Source of the DNA: Candidatus Geohydrothermomicrobium daggyaiense
Lineage (GTDB): Bacteria; Actinomycetota; Geothermincolia; Fen-727; JACVIW01
NCBI GenBank assembly: GCA_015711695.1
Contig: JACVIW010000042.1
Span: forward strand, 1 to 12,806
DNA length: 12,806 bases
Direction: 5' to 3'
Numbering within the stretch: the first letter of the stretch is position 1; each line of letters begins with the position of its first letter. A program made the position numbers and the translations under genes. Under the pieces are notes generated by a model. The model was not told the DNA's origin, searched no databases, and was given only the letters and a program-made list of their open reading frames with translations. Of this stretch, positions 1 through 7,533 are shown piece after piece.

Positions 1-2488
1 TTCGCGCTGATGTTGGTGTTATGGACGACAGGGTTGGTATCACGCTGAACGTCTTGGAATTGGACGTCCCGCCAGCAGTTGTCACGGTTATCTGCACTTT
101 CTGAGATATTCCCCCGGGTACCTTCACCTTTATCTGTGTATTAGACCAGGAAGAATATTCAGATGCTTTAACCGTGCCGAATTTCACGTACGATGATCCT
201 CTTGTAGAACCGAATTCCTCGCCATTTAAGGTGACGGTTGAGCCCTTTACTCCGGAGGTGGGTGAGATGGACGCGATGATTGGAGGTGGAGCGTTTGATT
301 CTAAAACTGTGAACCCTGAAATGAGCGGGTCCGGGTTCTCACTCCCGGTCAGAATATTAACGTGACATGGACCCGGTGGTGTTTCGATAGGAATTGTTAT
401 ATCCGCTATGAGTTTTGTTGGGCTTACGACATGGGTTGAATTAACGACAACGCTCGCTTTCGATATGACTGTCCTGCTTAATCCCTGGATGAAGCGTGTG
501 CCTGATCCGGATATCTCAAGCTCAAGGCTTGTCCCCCGCGGCGCGGAAGCGGGAGCGCAGGCACTTACCGAAGGGTAATTTCCCGACCCTCTTAAGATCG
601 TTCCTACGTTTTCCTCTTTAAAATCTCCCACAGCGAGGACGTTTAGGGAGTCGAGCACGGTGATACCACGAAATTCGCATGAAGAGCCTGTTTGCTCGAG
701 GCTCCAGGAAGAGCCAGCGTTTGAAGTTTTTACTATTACGCCTTTACTTGCCGCTGCGAAAAGGGTGTTTGAGTCAACCGCCGCGATTGAACTGAACCAT
801 TCTGAAGTTCCACTCGCAAGTTGATTCCAGGAGGCGCCACCGTTGGTTGTCTTCAAAATTACCCCGTACTGACCCGCGGCATAAATTGCCGATGCATCGA
901 GGGCGTAAACGGCGTGCAGTTCAGACGTGACTCCGCTCGATTGTAATACCCATGTGCTTCCGCCGTTTGTTGTTTTCAGGATTGTCCCGCCGACGCCGAC
1001 TGCGTAGGCGATGTTTGAATCAACGGCGCTCACGGCAAGAAGATGCACGTTCACTCCGCTCGTTTGGGCGATCCAGCTGGACCCACCGTTTATCGTTTTA
1101 AGTATCGTCCCGTCATAGCCCACGACCCATGCCACGTTCGTATTAATAGCCGAGATACCTCGTAAAGCCTTTGTTGTTCCGCTTGACTGCGATATCCAGT
1201 TGTCGCCCCCGTTCACGGTTTTGATTATGGCTCCATTCCATCCCACTGCCCAGGCGGTCTGCTCATCAACGGCGGTGACACATCTAAGCGCCTGGGTTGT
1301 GCCGCTCGATTGCGCGCTCCACGTGATTCCTCCGTTTGAGGTCTTTAATATTTGCCCTCCATAACCAACTGCCCAGGCGACCGTACTGTTGGGCGAGTCA
1401 ACGCTTAGCAGTATCTGCGTGAGGTTTTTCTGGAAGTTTGACCAGTTTGCGCCTCCATCACCTGTTGCGATAATTACACCATAGTTCCCTGCTACCCAGG
1501 CGTGAGCGCTATCTGTTGATGCCACACTTGTGAGAATCTTCGTTGTCCCACTAGAATGAGGCGTCCACGAAGACCCGCCGTTTGTTGTTCTCAGAACCGT
1601 TCCGCCCCACCCTACTACCCAAGCGTTGTTTGCGTCAGGAGCGTCAATGTCCTCAAGATTGTTGAAAGTGCCGCTCGGCTGGGAATTCCAGTCCTGACCA
1701 CCGTTCGTGGTTTTGATGATTGTACCGAAATTGCCGACGGCCCAAACAGTATTCTCGTCGACCGCATCCAAACTGGTAAGGTGCACCGAAATGCCAGACG
1801 AAAGCCTGGTCCATGATGCTCCCCCGTTAGTTGTCTTCAGCACCACGCCCGCATAGCCGGTTGCGTAAGCGATGGAAGAGTTGACCGCCGAAATATCCAT
1901 CAGATGCTCGGTTACGCCCGATACCTGCTGTGTCCAGGTTGCACCGCCGTTTGTTGTTTTCAGTATGGTTCCATTATCCCCCACAGCCCATGCACAGGAG
2001 GAGTCCACAGCGCAAACGCCCCAGAGATTTTTTGTGGTGTTGCTTGTCTGGGCTGTCCATGTCCATCCACCGTCCGAGGATTTCAAAACCGTGCCCTCGC
2101 TGCCAACCGCCCATGCCGTTTTTCCTTGATAAAGCGAGACGTCAAAAAGATGCTTATCGGTGCCTGAATTTGATATCACCCAGTTTGCTCCACCATCGCG
2201 GGAGAATATAACCCTTCCCATGTAGCTAACCGCCACGAAAACAGGCGCGTTAGAGTTCGAAAAGCTGATTCCGGTTATGTGATTTCCATGAGGGAACGGT
2301 GCCTGCCATGACCACCTTAAGGAACTTGCTGAATAAGCTTTTTCCGTATTCCCGAATCGCATAATCGCATGGCCAAAAACCGCCATAATGGTCAAGCAGA
2401 TTGAAACAATGATGGTTATCGCGCCAGACACGCGTCCACTTATCCGCCTGTTCTGGCTTTTTGCTTTCACAATGAAATTACCGCTCAT
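1..2488 (-). CDS. Large surface protein with YCF48/BNR-like repeats and IPT/TIG domains (3' end outside window)
   Basis: An open frame of 829 codons runs leftward from an ATG at 2488 off the window edge; no ATG, GTG or TTG start was found in frame upstream as far as about 2580. Residues about 20-42 form one hydrophobic segment after a basic stretch (signal anchor or uncleaved signal). Residues about 90-620 hold 13 tandem units of about 41 residues, each with a G-x-I/V-L/I-K-T-x-N-G-G-x2-W core preceded by an A-W-A-V-G-type strand. This is the pattern of YCF48-like/BNR beta-propeller blades. A beta domain follows (nt about 300-555, with a SGSGTRFIQG motif and ending near GFTV), then an IPT/TIG domain (nt about 35-290, with PPIIASISPTSG) and the start of another (SSITPTSA). 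Such proteins are normally exported and displayed; the propeller region probably binds protein or glycan, and the IPT domains act as a stalk. No clear Shine-Dalgarno precedes the ATG. Any substrate is unknown, and a role in photosystem assembly, as for true YCF48, is not implied. Confidence 0.85.
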   Translation of the reverse strand, partial: MSGNFIVKAKSQNRRISGRVSGAITIIVSICLTIMAVFGHAIMRFGNTEKAYSASSLRWSWQAPFPHGNHITGISFSNSNAPVFVAVSYMGRVIFSRDGGANWVISNSGTDKHLFDVSLYQGKTAWAVGSEGTVLKSSDGGWTWTAQTSNTTKNLWGVCAVDSSCAWAVGDNGTILKTTNGGATWTQQVSGVTEHLMDISAVNSSIAYATGYAGVVLKTTNGGASWTRLSSGISVHLTSLDAVDENTVWAVGNFGTIIKTTNGGQDWNSQPSGTFNNLEDIDAPDANNAWVVGWGGTVLRTTNGGSSWTPHSSGTTKILTSVASTDSAHAWVAGNYGVIIATGDGGANWSNFQKNLTQILLSVDSPNSTVAWAVGYGGQILKTSNGGITWSAQSSGTTQALRCVTAVDEQTAWAVGWNGAIIKTVNGGDNWISQSSGTTKALRGISAINTNVAWVVGYDGTILKTINGGSSWIAQTSGVNVHLLAVSAVDSNIAYAVGVGGTILKTTNGGSTWVLQSSGVTSELHAVYALDASAIYAAGQYGVILKTTNGGASWNQLASGTSEWFSSIAAVDSNTLFAAASKGVIVKTSNAGSSWSLEQTGSSCEFRGITVLDSLNVLAVGDFKEENVGTILRGSGNYPSVSACAPASAPRGTSLELEISGSGTRFIQGLSRTVISKASVVVNSTHVVSPTKLIADITIPIETPPGPCHVNILTGSENPDPLISGFTVLESNAPPPIIASISPTSGVKGSTVTLNGEEFGSTRGSSYVKFGTVKASEYSSWSNTQIKVKVPGGISQKVQITVTTAGGTSNSKTFSVIPTLSSITPTSAR
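640..2290 (-). repeat. Array of 13 coding repeats, period about 123 bp
   Basis: The conserved K-T-x-N-G-G segment recurs near 715, 840, 965, 1085, 1205, 1328, 1450, 1577, 1700, 1823, 1946, 2068 and 2190, a period of about 123 bp (41 codons). The plus-strand 20-mer beginning ccgccgtttgttg is nearly identical at about 967, 1575 and 1945, so some copies still match at DNA level. That suggests expansion by duplication or recombination among copies. Thirteen or fourteen units would suit two 6-7-bladed propellers; this is an inference from the count. Confidence 0.85.
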
Positions 2489-2573
2489 TTTCTTTAAAGG
2501 TGCAATAATTGTGTAATTGAGCCTCGCCGGATGAGAGTATCCCGTTCCGTTTTGAGGAAAACCCGTTTGAAAA

Positions 2574-2579
2574 ATTATA
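2574..2579 (-). promoter_or_regulatory. Candidate -10 box for the surface-protein gene
   Basis: The minus strand reads TATAAT here, a perfect sigma-70-type -10 hexamer, about 85 bases before the ATG at 2488. It would give a leader of roughly 80 nt. The -35 region at a 17-nt spacing (AAACGA, 2597-2602) is poor, so activation or another sigma factor may be needed. The 19-bp palindrome at 2599-2617 overlaps this -35 position. Confidence 0.45.
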
Positions 2580-2598
2580 CACCGTTATTTTTCTTTTC

Positions 2599-2617
2599 GT
2601 TTATAAGGCTTATAAAC
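2599..2617. promoter_or_regulatory. Perfect 19-bp palindrome, possible operator
   Basis: GTTTATAAG-G-CTTATAAAC has two perfect 9-bp arms around one central base. It lies just upstream of the TATAAT at 2574-2579 and covers the predicted -35 position. Size and symmetry fit the binding site of a dimeric regulator acting on the surface-protein gene. It is AT-rich, has almost no loop and lacks a following U-tract, so it is a poor terminator. No regulator gene is visible in the window. Confidence 0.4.
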
Positions 2618-2736
2618 CTATTTTTTGGTTTTTAGGGCCGATATGCACTTCGTTTTCCTTTAAATTGCGCTCATTATCAAGCAAAATCAGATAGCGCTTA
2701 ATTTTTAGCACCTGCGTAGATTCTTGTGGTCAAAGT

Positions 2737-3855
2737 TTAAACCCCGATATATTTTCTGCCAACAACGATTATGTCGAAAGCAAGTGAAGGAGCTATTCTT
2801 CCCATTTCCATTGCGATTCTGTAAAGAGACGAAAGCCTGGGATTTGTGAATCTCGACGTAAGAATGTCTGTTCTCATTGAACGCGGTCTCCACCAGTTGA
2901 TGAGAAACTCAAGGTAGATACCGGTTTTTTCAATTATTTCAAACCCAACTTTTCCAAGCAATGATTTAATCTCCTTCATGTTCAATTCTCTGATGTGCTC
3001 ATTATGCACCGGGACTACCTCCCCTCTTGCCCTTGAAAGTATCCTGTCTTTATTGGGTGTGGTGAGAATGAGAATTCCTCCGGGTCTTAAAACCCTTGAC
3101 CATTCTCGCAGGGCTGCCCCCGGCTCTGGCATATGTTCGATTATTTCTCCCGCGTAAACGGCGTCGAAGTGGCCTTCTTCCCAAGGAAGGTTCTGCGCAT
3201 CAGCGGCGACCCACTCCCATTCAGGTTTGAGTTTTCTCATCTTCTCAAGAGCGGGAATGTCAATGTCGCAGCAGGTTATCTCGAATTGCCAGTCGTCGCC
3301 GATGAGGAAAAACATGCTGTAGCCCGATCCAACGTCGAGAACACGGCTACCAGGCATGATATATTTCTGGAATAGTTTTGAAAGCGTGCGCATTCTCGCA
3401 TTGTGAAAACTCGTAAAAAATGGGTGCTCATCTGCTGATGATTCACGGTAAGAGTCTTTATGAGATTCTCGCTCGTAGTAATCTTTCAGGACTTGGGTGT
3501 CCGTGATTCGAAGAGTGTAGGTAGAATTGAAATCGGTGGAAGTCAAGACGACCATGAAAAGAGGCGTCAGGATCGCCTCTCCAGGCGAGTATGAAGTGGG
3601 CATGATAGTGTTGCCGTCCTGGGTTTTTACAGCAAGTGAGTGCAGGTCCACAGTGGGCATCCGGACCTCGAGGACATTTTCCCCGGGAGGAATTTCATTG
3701 AAATGCCATGTTCCACAGGCGCTTTTCGGGTTATCGCTTTTATCGTAAGGACTAACGCTAACCGTGAGAAAGTCAATGCTGTTTTTACAAACGAACGGGA
3801 CGAATGCGGAATTTCCTTTGACAGTTATAGGATCGTTTTCTCGAGAAACGAACAA
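2737..3855 (-). CDS. Class I SAM-dependent methyltransferase with N-terminal beta domain
   Basis: This 372-residue protein has a Methyltransf_11-type Rossmann domain at about residues 145-300. Motif I is VLDVGSGYS (172-180), the acidic end of strand 2 is CCDID (195-199), then come VAADAQNLPW (216-225), AGEIIEHM (235-242) and LRPGGILILTTPN (256-268). The SAM site therefore looks intact. The C-terminal stretch resembles methyltransferases of surface-polysaccharide clusters, so a sugar or lipid-linked glycan is the likely acceptor. Residues 1-120 are an extra, strand-rich domain I do not recognise; it may be an immunoglobulin- or carbohydrate-binding-like module. The start is TTG at 3855, chosen because GGGGTGA (3860-3866) sits 4 nt upstream and overlaps the stop of the preceding glycosyltransferase gene (4-nt gap), implying translational coupling. 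It is the last gene of the leftward operon. Confidence 0.85.
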   Translation of the reverse strand: MFVSRENDPITVKGNSAFVPFVCKNSIDFLTVSVSPYDKSDNPKSACGTWHFNEIPPGENVLEVRMPTVDLHSLAVKTQDGNTIMPTSYSPGEAILTPLFMVVLTSTDFNSTYTLRITDTQVLKDYYERESHKDSYRESSADEHPFFTSFHNARMRTLSKLFQKYIMPGSRVLDVGSGYSMFFLIGDDWQFEITCCDIDIPALEKMRKLKPEWEWVAADAQNLPWEEGHFDAVYAGEIIEHMPEPGAALREWSRVLRPGGILILTTPNKDRILSRARGEVVPVHNEHIRELNMKEIKSLLGKVGFEIIEKTGIYLEFLINWWRPRSMRTDILTSRFTNPRLSSLYRIAMEMGRIAPSLAFDIIVVGRKYIGV

Positions 3856-3859
3856 TTCA

Positions 3860-4927
3860 TCACCCCGTTATTGTTTCAATGAGCTCTTTAAGCTTTGCCC
3901 TCGTTGACTCTAAGGAGAAATGCTTGAGTCTTTGCTTTTCCGCGCTAATTATCTTTTCTCTCAAATGTGGATATTCACGTATAATTTCAATCATTTCGCC
4001 TATCATAGGAAATATTTTCTCATGGAACATCACTCCAGCGCCTCCGAGCGTCTCCGCTACAGCGGTAGAAGAATAAGCCAGAATAGGAATACCGAAAGCC
4101 ATGCTCTCCACCAGAGGTACGCAGAAACCCTCGTGTTCGCTCATGGAGAGAAATAGGTCGCTTGACGCGTAAATCGAGGCTAGCCTTTCCTCAGAGACCC
4201 TTCCCGTCAGGTGCACGGCTTCCGAAAGCCCGAGACTGTCGACAAGCCACCTTAATTCCTCATCGTATCTCTCAATCCAGGATGCGCCCACGATCACCAG
4301 TGAGGACTGAGGGTTTATGCAGGTTCTGTAATAGTAAAAAGCCCTGATGAGGTCCTCTATCCTTTTGTTGGGAACAATTCTCCCGACGAAGATAATCCTG
4401 AAATCCTCCCTTGCTTTGTTCCACGCGCCCCCTTTTGCTTTTTCGACCAGCCTGTGGTAATTCACGAATATGGGCAGTACAAAAGTTGTCTCGGGCATAA
4501 AGCCAGAATCAATGAGCTCTTTTCTGTTGAACTCAGAGTCACCCGCAGCAACCTCACAGATGTTTAAATCTTTGATAATTTCTCTACCGAGCCTGAGCAA
4601 CCCGGCCACTCCGGTATCATAGGGTTCGAAGAACTCAGGTGGAGTGATGTTGTGGTATATGAATATTTTTCTGTTTTTCGAGCGCTGGTACAGTCTGATG
4701 TTGGGTGTGTAAATTGAGTAGTGATAGATAAGAATGTCGTGCCTGTTGTTGATAAACTCCTGATATTGCGTGTCAGGGAAAGCCACGCTTTTCCCGAACT
4801 CGTCTCTTGTCCCCGCGAATACTCTTGATTCATAGTTCCATGTCTCCAGGGTTTTATGGATCTCGAGAACGTGACTGCTCACAGCGTCACCGTATTCCAT
4901 TCTTGCGCATAGCTGATGTATTCTCAT
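3860..4927 (-). CDS. Family 4 (GT-B) glycosyltransferase
   Basis: This 355-residue protein has the two-domain GT-B layout. The N-terminal acceptor domain includes an EYGDAVSSH motif (11-19), typical of GT4 enzymes that start with a D-A-I/V-S helix. The C-terminal nucleotide-sugar domain has IIFVGRIVPNKRIEDLIRAF (178-197), with the donor-phosphate-binding R183 and K188. It also has the E-x7-E signature (E266 and E274, in EHEGFCVPLVE), then FGIPILAYSSTAVAE. All catalytic-side features look intact, so it is probably an active retaining enzyme adding a hexose to a lipid-linked glycan on the cytoplasmic face; donor and acceptor cannot be read from sequence. The ATG start overlaps the stop of the upstream gene by 4 nt (ATGA, 4924-4927) and follows a GGGGG run 4 nt away. 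Confidence 0.88.
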   Translation of the reverse strand: MRIHQLCARMEYGDAVSSHVLEIHKTLETWNYESRVFAGTRDEFGKSVAFPDTQYQEFINNRHDILIYHYSIYTPNIRLYQRSKNRKIFIYHNITPPEFFEPYDTGVAGLLRLGREIIKDLNICEVAAGDSEFNRKELIDSGFMPETTFVLPIFVNYHRLVEKAKGGAWNKAREDFRIIFVGRIVPNKRIEDLIRAFYYYRTCINPQSSLVIVGASWIERYDEELRWLVDSLGLSEAVHLTGRVSEERLASIYASSDLFLSMSEHEGFCVPLVESMAFGIPILAYSSTAVAETLGGAGVMFHEKIFPMIGEMIEIIREYPHLREKIISAEKQRLKHFSLESTRAKLKELIETITG

Positions 4928-6111
4928 GGTACCCCCAATGCTTTTTTGAGCCGGGCGATGACGGAATCCCAGTTATACTCGGACAGGACATAACGTCGTC
5001 CGGCTTCACCGAGCGCGTAAGCCAGAGAACGGTTTTCCAAAAGAAGAGCCAAACCTTCTGCGAACTCCTCGTAGTTGTTAAAAGCGATGCCGCCACCACT
5101 TCTTCTCACGTGGTCGGCTGTTACCGCGCATTGTCCGTTAACAATGCAAGGTTTACCGCAGAGCCAGGACTCGAGGAGCACAATCGAAAAACTCTCGTTA
5201 ACAGAAGGCTGACAGAAAACGAAAGAAGCGGCGTAACAGTCCCATTTCTCACGCTGTGTTAACATCCCTAGATCATGTATCACTGCGAGACTATCATATG
5301 GTATACCCACTTTACCTGACCCTATGAGAACGAGGGATAAGTCCCCGCCTGTTTCGAGAAGATATCGCCTGAAATAACGGATAAGAAGTGGAGTCTGTTT
5401 ACCCTCTTCGCGTCTGCCGGCATAAAGGATGAAATCGCCCCGAATTGGATAGCGGTTGAAAAAAGCGGCGGCGTCATATCGTGGTCTGGAAAACCCAAGA
5501 CCAACAACGCTTCCCTGAATGCCTTCGCCAAGAATGTTTTTCGCAAGAGACATCTCGGCGTTGCTGTTGAAGATAAGACCCTTCACAGACAGCAGAGTCT
5601 CCCTGACGCTTGATAGATAAGCGTAAGGCTCGTCGTGAAGGCAAGGGATGATGTATGACTTCTCCGGATAAATCTGTGCGCCGAGGTAGGTGGTTCCATA
5701 CAGGTAAGGAAGAAGGATGATATGTGAGAAAGCGCGTCCCTCAAGCCTGAGGAATTCGATTAAATCCGGACTTGATACAACCGAAAGGAGCCATCGCTTT
5801 TCGTCTTTCTCATCCACCTTCTCTCCGCTGGCGATTATCTGACCTATGCGGCCGATTTCATGGTCTGCAATCTTCGTCTCTGCCTTAAAGCGAATGACAC
5901 GCACTCCGTTTATGAGATGGCTTCCTTCCGGATAATGGTTGCTCCAAGTGTGGTGATCCCGTGCGCAGGTTGTTGCCACTGTAACGGGGGTTCCCCTGCG
6001 CAAGAGTTCTTCCGCAAAGCGGCGAGCAAGCTCCTCCGCTCCGCCCACAATATCTTCACCGTAACGGGGGACAACGAAGAGGGGAGAAAAATCAGAAGAA
6101 ACCGAATTCAC
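4924..6111 (-). CDS. Family 4 (GT-B) glycosyltransferase
   Basis: This 395-residue GT-B protein carries a V-G-G-A-E-E-L-A-R helix (22-30) at the N-terminus, the usual GT4 glycine-rich acceptor-domain start. In the C-terminal domain FILYAGRREEGKQTPLLI (227-244) provides the basic donor-binding residues R233 and K238, and ESFSIVLLE (306-314) is the E-x7-E motif. GKPCIVNGQCAVTADHV follows. The L-L-E-S-W wording is shared with the glycosyltransferase at 7571-8806, suggesting that the two belong to the same subfamily. The start is GTG at 6111, decided by GGAGGA (6119-6124) 7 nt upstream, which lies inside the end of the preceding gene; the gap between the genes is 3 nt. Expected role: cytoplasmic addition of a sugar to the surface glycan. 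Substrates are unknown. Confidence 0.88.
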   Translation of the reverse strand: MNSVSSDFSPLFVVPRYGEDIVGGAEELARRFAEELLRRGTPVTVATTCARDHHTWSNHYPEGSHLINGVRVIRFKAETKIADHEIGRIGQIIASGEKVDEKDEKRWLLSVVSSPDLIEFLRLEGRAFSHIILLPYLYGTTYLGAQIYPEKSYIIPCLHDEPYAYLSSVRETLLSVKGLIFNSNAEMSLAKNILGEGIQGSVVGLGFSRPRYDAAAFFNRYPIRGDFILYAGRREEGKQTPLLIRYFRRYLLETGGDLSLVLIGSGKVGIPYDSLAVIHDLGMLTQREKWDCYAASFVFCQPSVNESFSIVLLESWLCGKPCIVNGQCAVTADHVRRSGGGIAFNNYEEFAEGLALLLENRSLAYALGEAGRRYVLSEYNWDSVIARLKKALGVP

Positions 6112-6114
6112 CAG

Positions 6115-7089
6115 TTAATCCTCCGGAGGTTTTTGTCCGTGTGCGATGAACCCCTTGTTCGCCTTTTCATAATTAAATGATTTTATCTCAACTTTTGAGA
6201 ATCCAGCCTTTTCCAGGGCGCGGACCATGACATCGGGTGAACACCAGGGACAAAAAGAACCATTTGCGAACGACCTTACGAATATAGCGATTCGACCGCC
6301 ATATTTAAGCGCAAGATACGACATTCGGATTATTCTCATGAGCTTTTCGGGACGTAGCCAGAAAGCGAGTTCTGGTATAACAAGTGCTTCAAGGGAATTT
6401 TCGCTAATCCTTTCAAGGAACATCGCGGGAGCCTCTCTCAACTTTTTGTATTCAGCGCCGCCGATGTTCCAAGCGTCACTTGAAAAAACCCTCACAACGT
6501 TAGCCCCTTCGCGTTCGAGTGTTTCAACAAGGGAACGAGGGGAGGGACCGAGTATGAAGATAACGTTGGACCCTTTAAGTAGTCGTGCGCATTCTTCAGA
6601 AAACTGCGCGGTCTCCCAGGGATCTGTCATGCATTCTGCAAGGTAGCACAGATCTTCCTCATCCGCCCTTTCCCGCGCCTTCCTCGCTAGAGCTTCTTTT
6701 CTTACCGCATCCAGGGCACTTGAAACGTCTCTGTTGAAGATTGACTGTCTTCGGATAATGGGACCAACAGCAATTCTCGCCCAGAGCCTGAGAATTCGTT
6801 TAAGGAAAATTATCACAGGCGCGAGCAGTTTCTTTTGCGTCGCAATTGGATATGCGGGAGTGACCTCCCAGTTTGAAAGCGCCCTTTCAGTTGAGAAATG
6901 AAGTTGTTCTATCGGCGATAAGCGCTGCGTCTCTTGATCAGGGATAAGTGGCGTTTCAAGCTTTGACTCCACCTGATGGGTGAACAATCCCGATAAACGC
7001 CTTTCTTCCACTCGTTTTTGAATTTCGGTGGCAAGCCACTCCGGATCAATGCCGCTTCCTTCAAAGATGAATCTCATTTCCGCGGCCAA
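6115..7089 (-). CDS. Degenerate methyltransferase-fold protein with N-terminal Q-x2-FN module
   Basis: First gene of the leftward operon, 324 residues. Residues 15-35 form a charged helix. Residues about 94-125 carry a basic amphipathic stretch ending PIIRRQSIFNRDV, with the Q115-x2-F118-N119 pattern that precedes the enzyme domain in many polysaccharide-cluster methyltransferases. Residues about 170-320 follow the fold of that methyltransferase family: a strand at NVIFILGPSPRSLV, ALVIPELAFWL where the family has an E-H-L motif, LKYGGRIAIF like the L-K-P-G-G loop, and ALEKAGFSKVEI near the C-terminus. The SAM-binding D/E-x-G-x-G is replaced by L-G-P-S-P-R and the E-H pair is absent, so it may not bind SAM. 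The start is TTG at 7089, because GGAGGTG (7094-7100) is correctly spaced for it and too far from the ATG at 7077. A structural or regulatory role is plausible but unproven. Confidence 0.75.
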   Translation of the reverse strand: MAAEMRFIFEGSGIDPEWLATEIQKRVEERRLSGLFTHQVESKLETPLIPDQETQRLSPIEQLHFSTERALSNWEVTPAYPIATQKKLLAPVIIFLKRILRLWARIAVGPIIRRQSIFNRDVSSALDAVRKEALARKARERADEEDLCYLAECMTDPWETAQFSEECARLLKGSNVIFILGPSPRSLVETLEREGANVVRVFSSDAWNIGGAEYKKLREAPAMFLERISENSLEALVIPELAFWLRPEKLMRIIRMSYLALKYGGRIAIFVRSFANGSFCPWCSPDVMVRALEKAGFSKVEIKSFNYEKANKGFIAHGQKPPED

Positions 7090-7093
7090 ATGA

Positions 7094-7100
7094 CACCTCC
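7094..7100 (-). promoter_or_regulatory. Ribosome binding site that fixes a TTG start
   Basis: The minus strand reads GGAGGTG. Its GGAGG core ends 6 nt before TTG at 7089 but 18 nt before the next in-frame ATG (7077), so the TTG start is preferred for the first gene of the leftward operon. Confidence 0.7.
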
Positions 7101-7139
7101 GGGAATTCCGTGTATAAATCCAGGGCTAACAGTATGAGG

Positions 7140-7148
7140 ATTATACCA
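7140..7148 (-). promoter_or_regulatory. Extended -10 promoter for the leftward four-gene operon
   Basis: The minus strand reads TGGTATAAT, a perfect TGn extension joined to a perfect TATAAT. The best -35 at a 16-nt spacing is GTTACT, a weak match, as is usual for extended -10 promoters. Transcription would begin near 7133, leaving a leader of about 45 nt to the TTG at 7089. It is the best promoter candidate in the divergent region. Confidence 0.6.
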
Positions 7149-7397
7149 CTGTATCTGTTTGAGTAACCTTAGTTAGATCTATTGTTGGACATTGAGAATT
7201 CTCGGACTCGTTTTTCTTGTCGCTTGATTCCATCAGGTTTATTTGCCAATGCGCAAGTAATTATGGCTAAGTTATGAACATCTTCTTTTGCTCTGTTTGT
7301 TCCTGAGTATTAGCTGGGGCAGTTACATGAAATAAGGTTGAAGGAGATAAATAGCTCCGGTTGAAACTACAAATGAGGGATATTTAAAACTTATTAT

Positions 7398-7423
7398 ACA
7401 TATAAAGTAGACATATAAAGTAG
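7398..7423. repeat. Perfect 13-bp tandem duplication
   Basis: ACATATAAAGTAG occurs twice head to tail (7398-7410 and 7411-7423) in an AT-rich stretch upstream of the rightward operon. Each copy contains TATAAA, so it duplicates a possible -10-like element or a binding site. It could also be simple replication slippage. Confidence 0.8.
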
Positions 7424-7447
7424 AGAAACTGCCTTGTTAAGGTAGTG

Positions 7448-7533
7448 CGCTATCGCGTTTGATAAAACTGGCGTGTGTTAAACTTGCCTGATAGCGAGCA
7501 AGGCACGAAAGGATTTACGCCATAGAGCGTAGA
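7448..7533 (+). promoter_or_regulatory. Possible structured leader RNA upstream of the rightward operon
   Basis: CGCTATC (7448-7454) can pair with GATAGCG (7490-7496). The second arm also lies within the loop or arm region of a competing hairpin, CTTGC (7483-7487) with GCAAG (7498-7502), or the shifted TGCCT/AGGCA. A third hairpin, TACGC (7516-7520) with GCGTA (7527-7531), extends by two more pairs. Competing stems just before a start codon could act as a leader switch, but each is short and I recognise no known riboswitch core. Confidence 0.25.

Larger units (their letters stand above)
2489..2736. other. Intergenic region between methyltransferase and surface-protein genes
   Basis: These 248 bp are AT-rich and contain no gene. 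They hold the -10 candidate (2574-2579) and the palindrome (2599-2617) described separately. A bulged hairpin (GCGCT at 2667-2671 with AGCGC at 2693-2697) lies after the methyltransferase stop. On the transcribed minus strand it is followed only by AATTT, so it is not a convincing terminator and read-through into the surface-protein gene is possible. Confidence 0.5.

Noticed and set aside
640..2290. Regularly spaced repeats that could look like a CRISPR array
   Set aside because: The period is 123 bp, the copies diverge, and the frame is open through all of them with a conserved protein motif; this is a coding repeat.
2667..2697. Hairpin GCGCT/AGCGC as an intrinsic terminator after the methyltransferase gene
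   Set aside because: The stem is only 5 bp plus a bulged 3 bp, and the T-run lies on the plus-strand side, where no gene is transcribed; the minus-strand side has only AATTT.
4807..5262. 151-codon plus-strand frame inside the glycosyltransferase operon
   Set aside because: It lies antisense to two genes with clear GT4 motifs and shows no motif or ribosome site of its own.
7194..7203. Palindrome GAGAATTCTC as an operator
   Set aside because: Ten bases around an EcoRI-type core is short enough to occur by chance, and it does not overlap the promoter at 7140-7148.
7274..7306. Short plus-strand peptide frame starting ATG-AAC in the divergent region
   Set aside because: Only ten residues, no ribosome binding site in front, and no conserved pattern.
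7482..7533. Possible cyclic di-GMP (GEMM) riboswitch before the rightward operon, suggested by AGGCA, CGAAAGG and ACGCCA stretches
   Set aside because: The conserved core with GCAAACC and GACGCAAAGC is absent and the tetraloop-receptor order does not fit.
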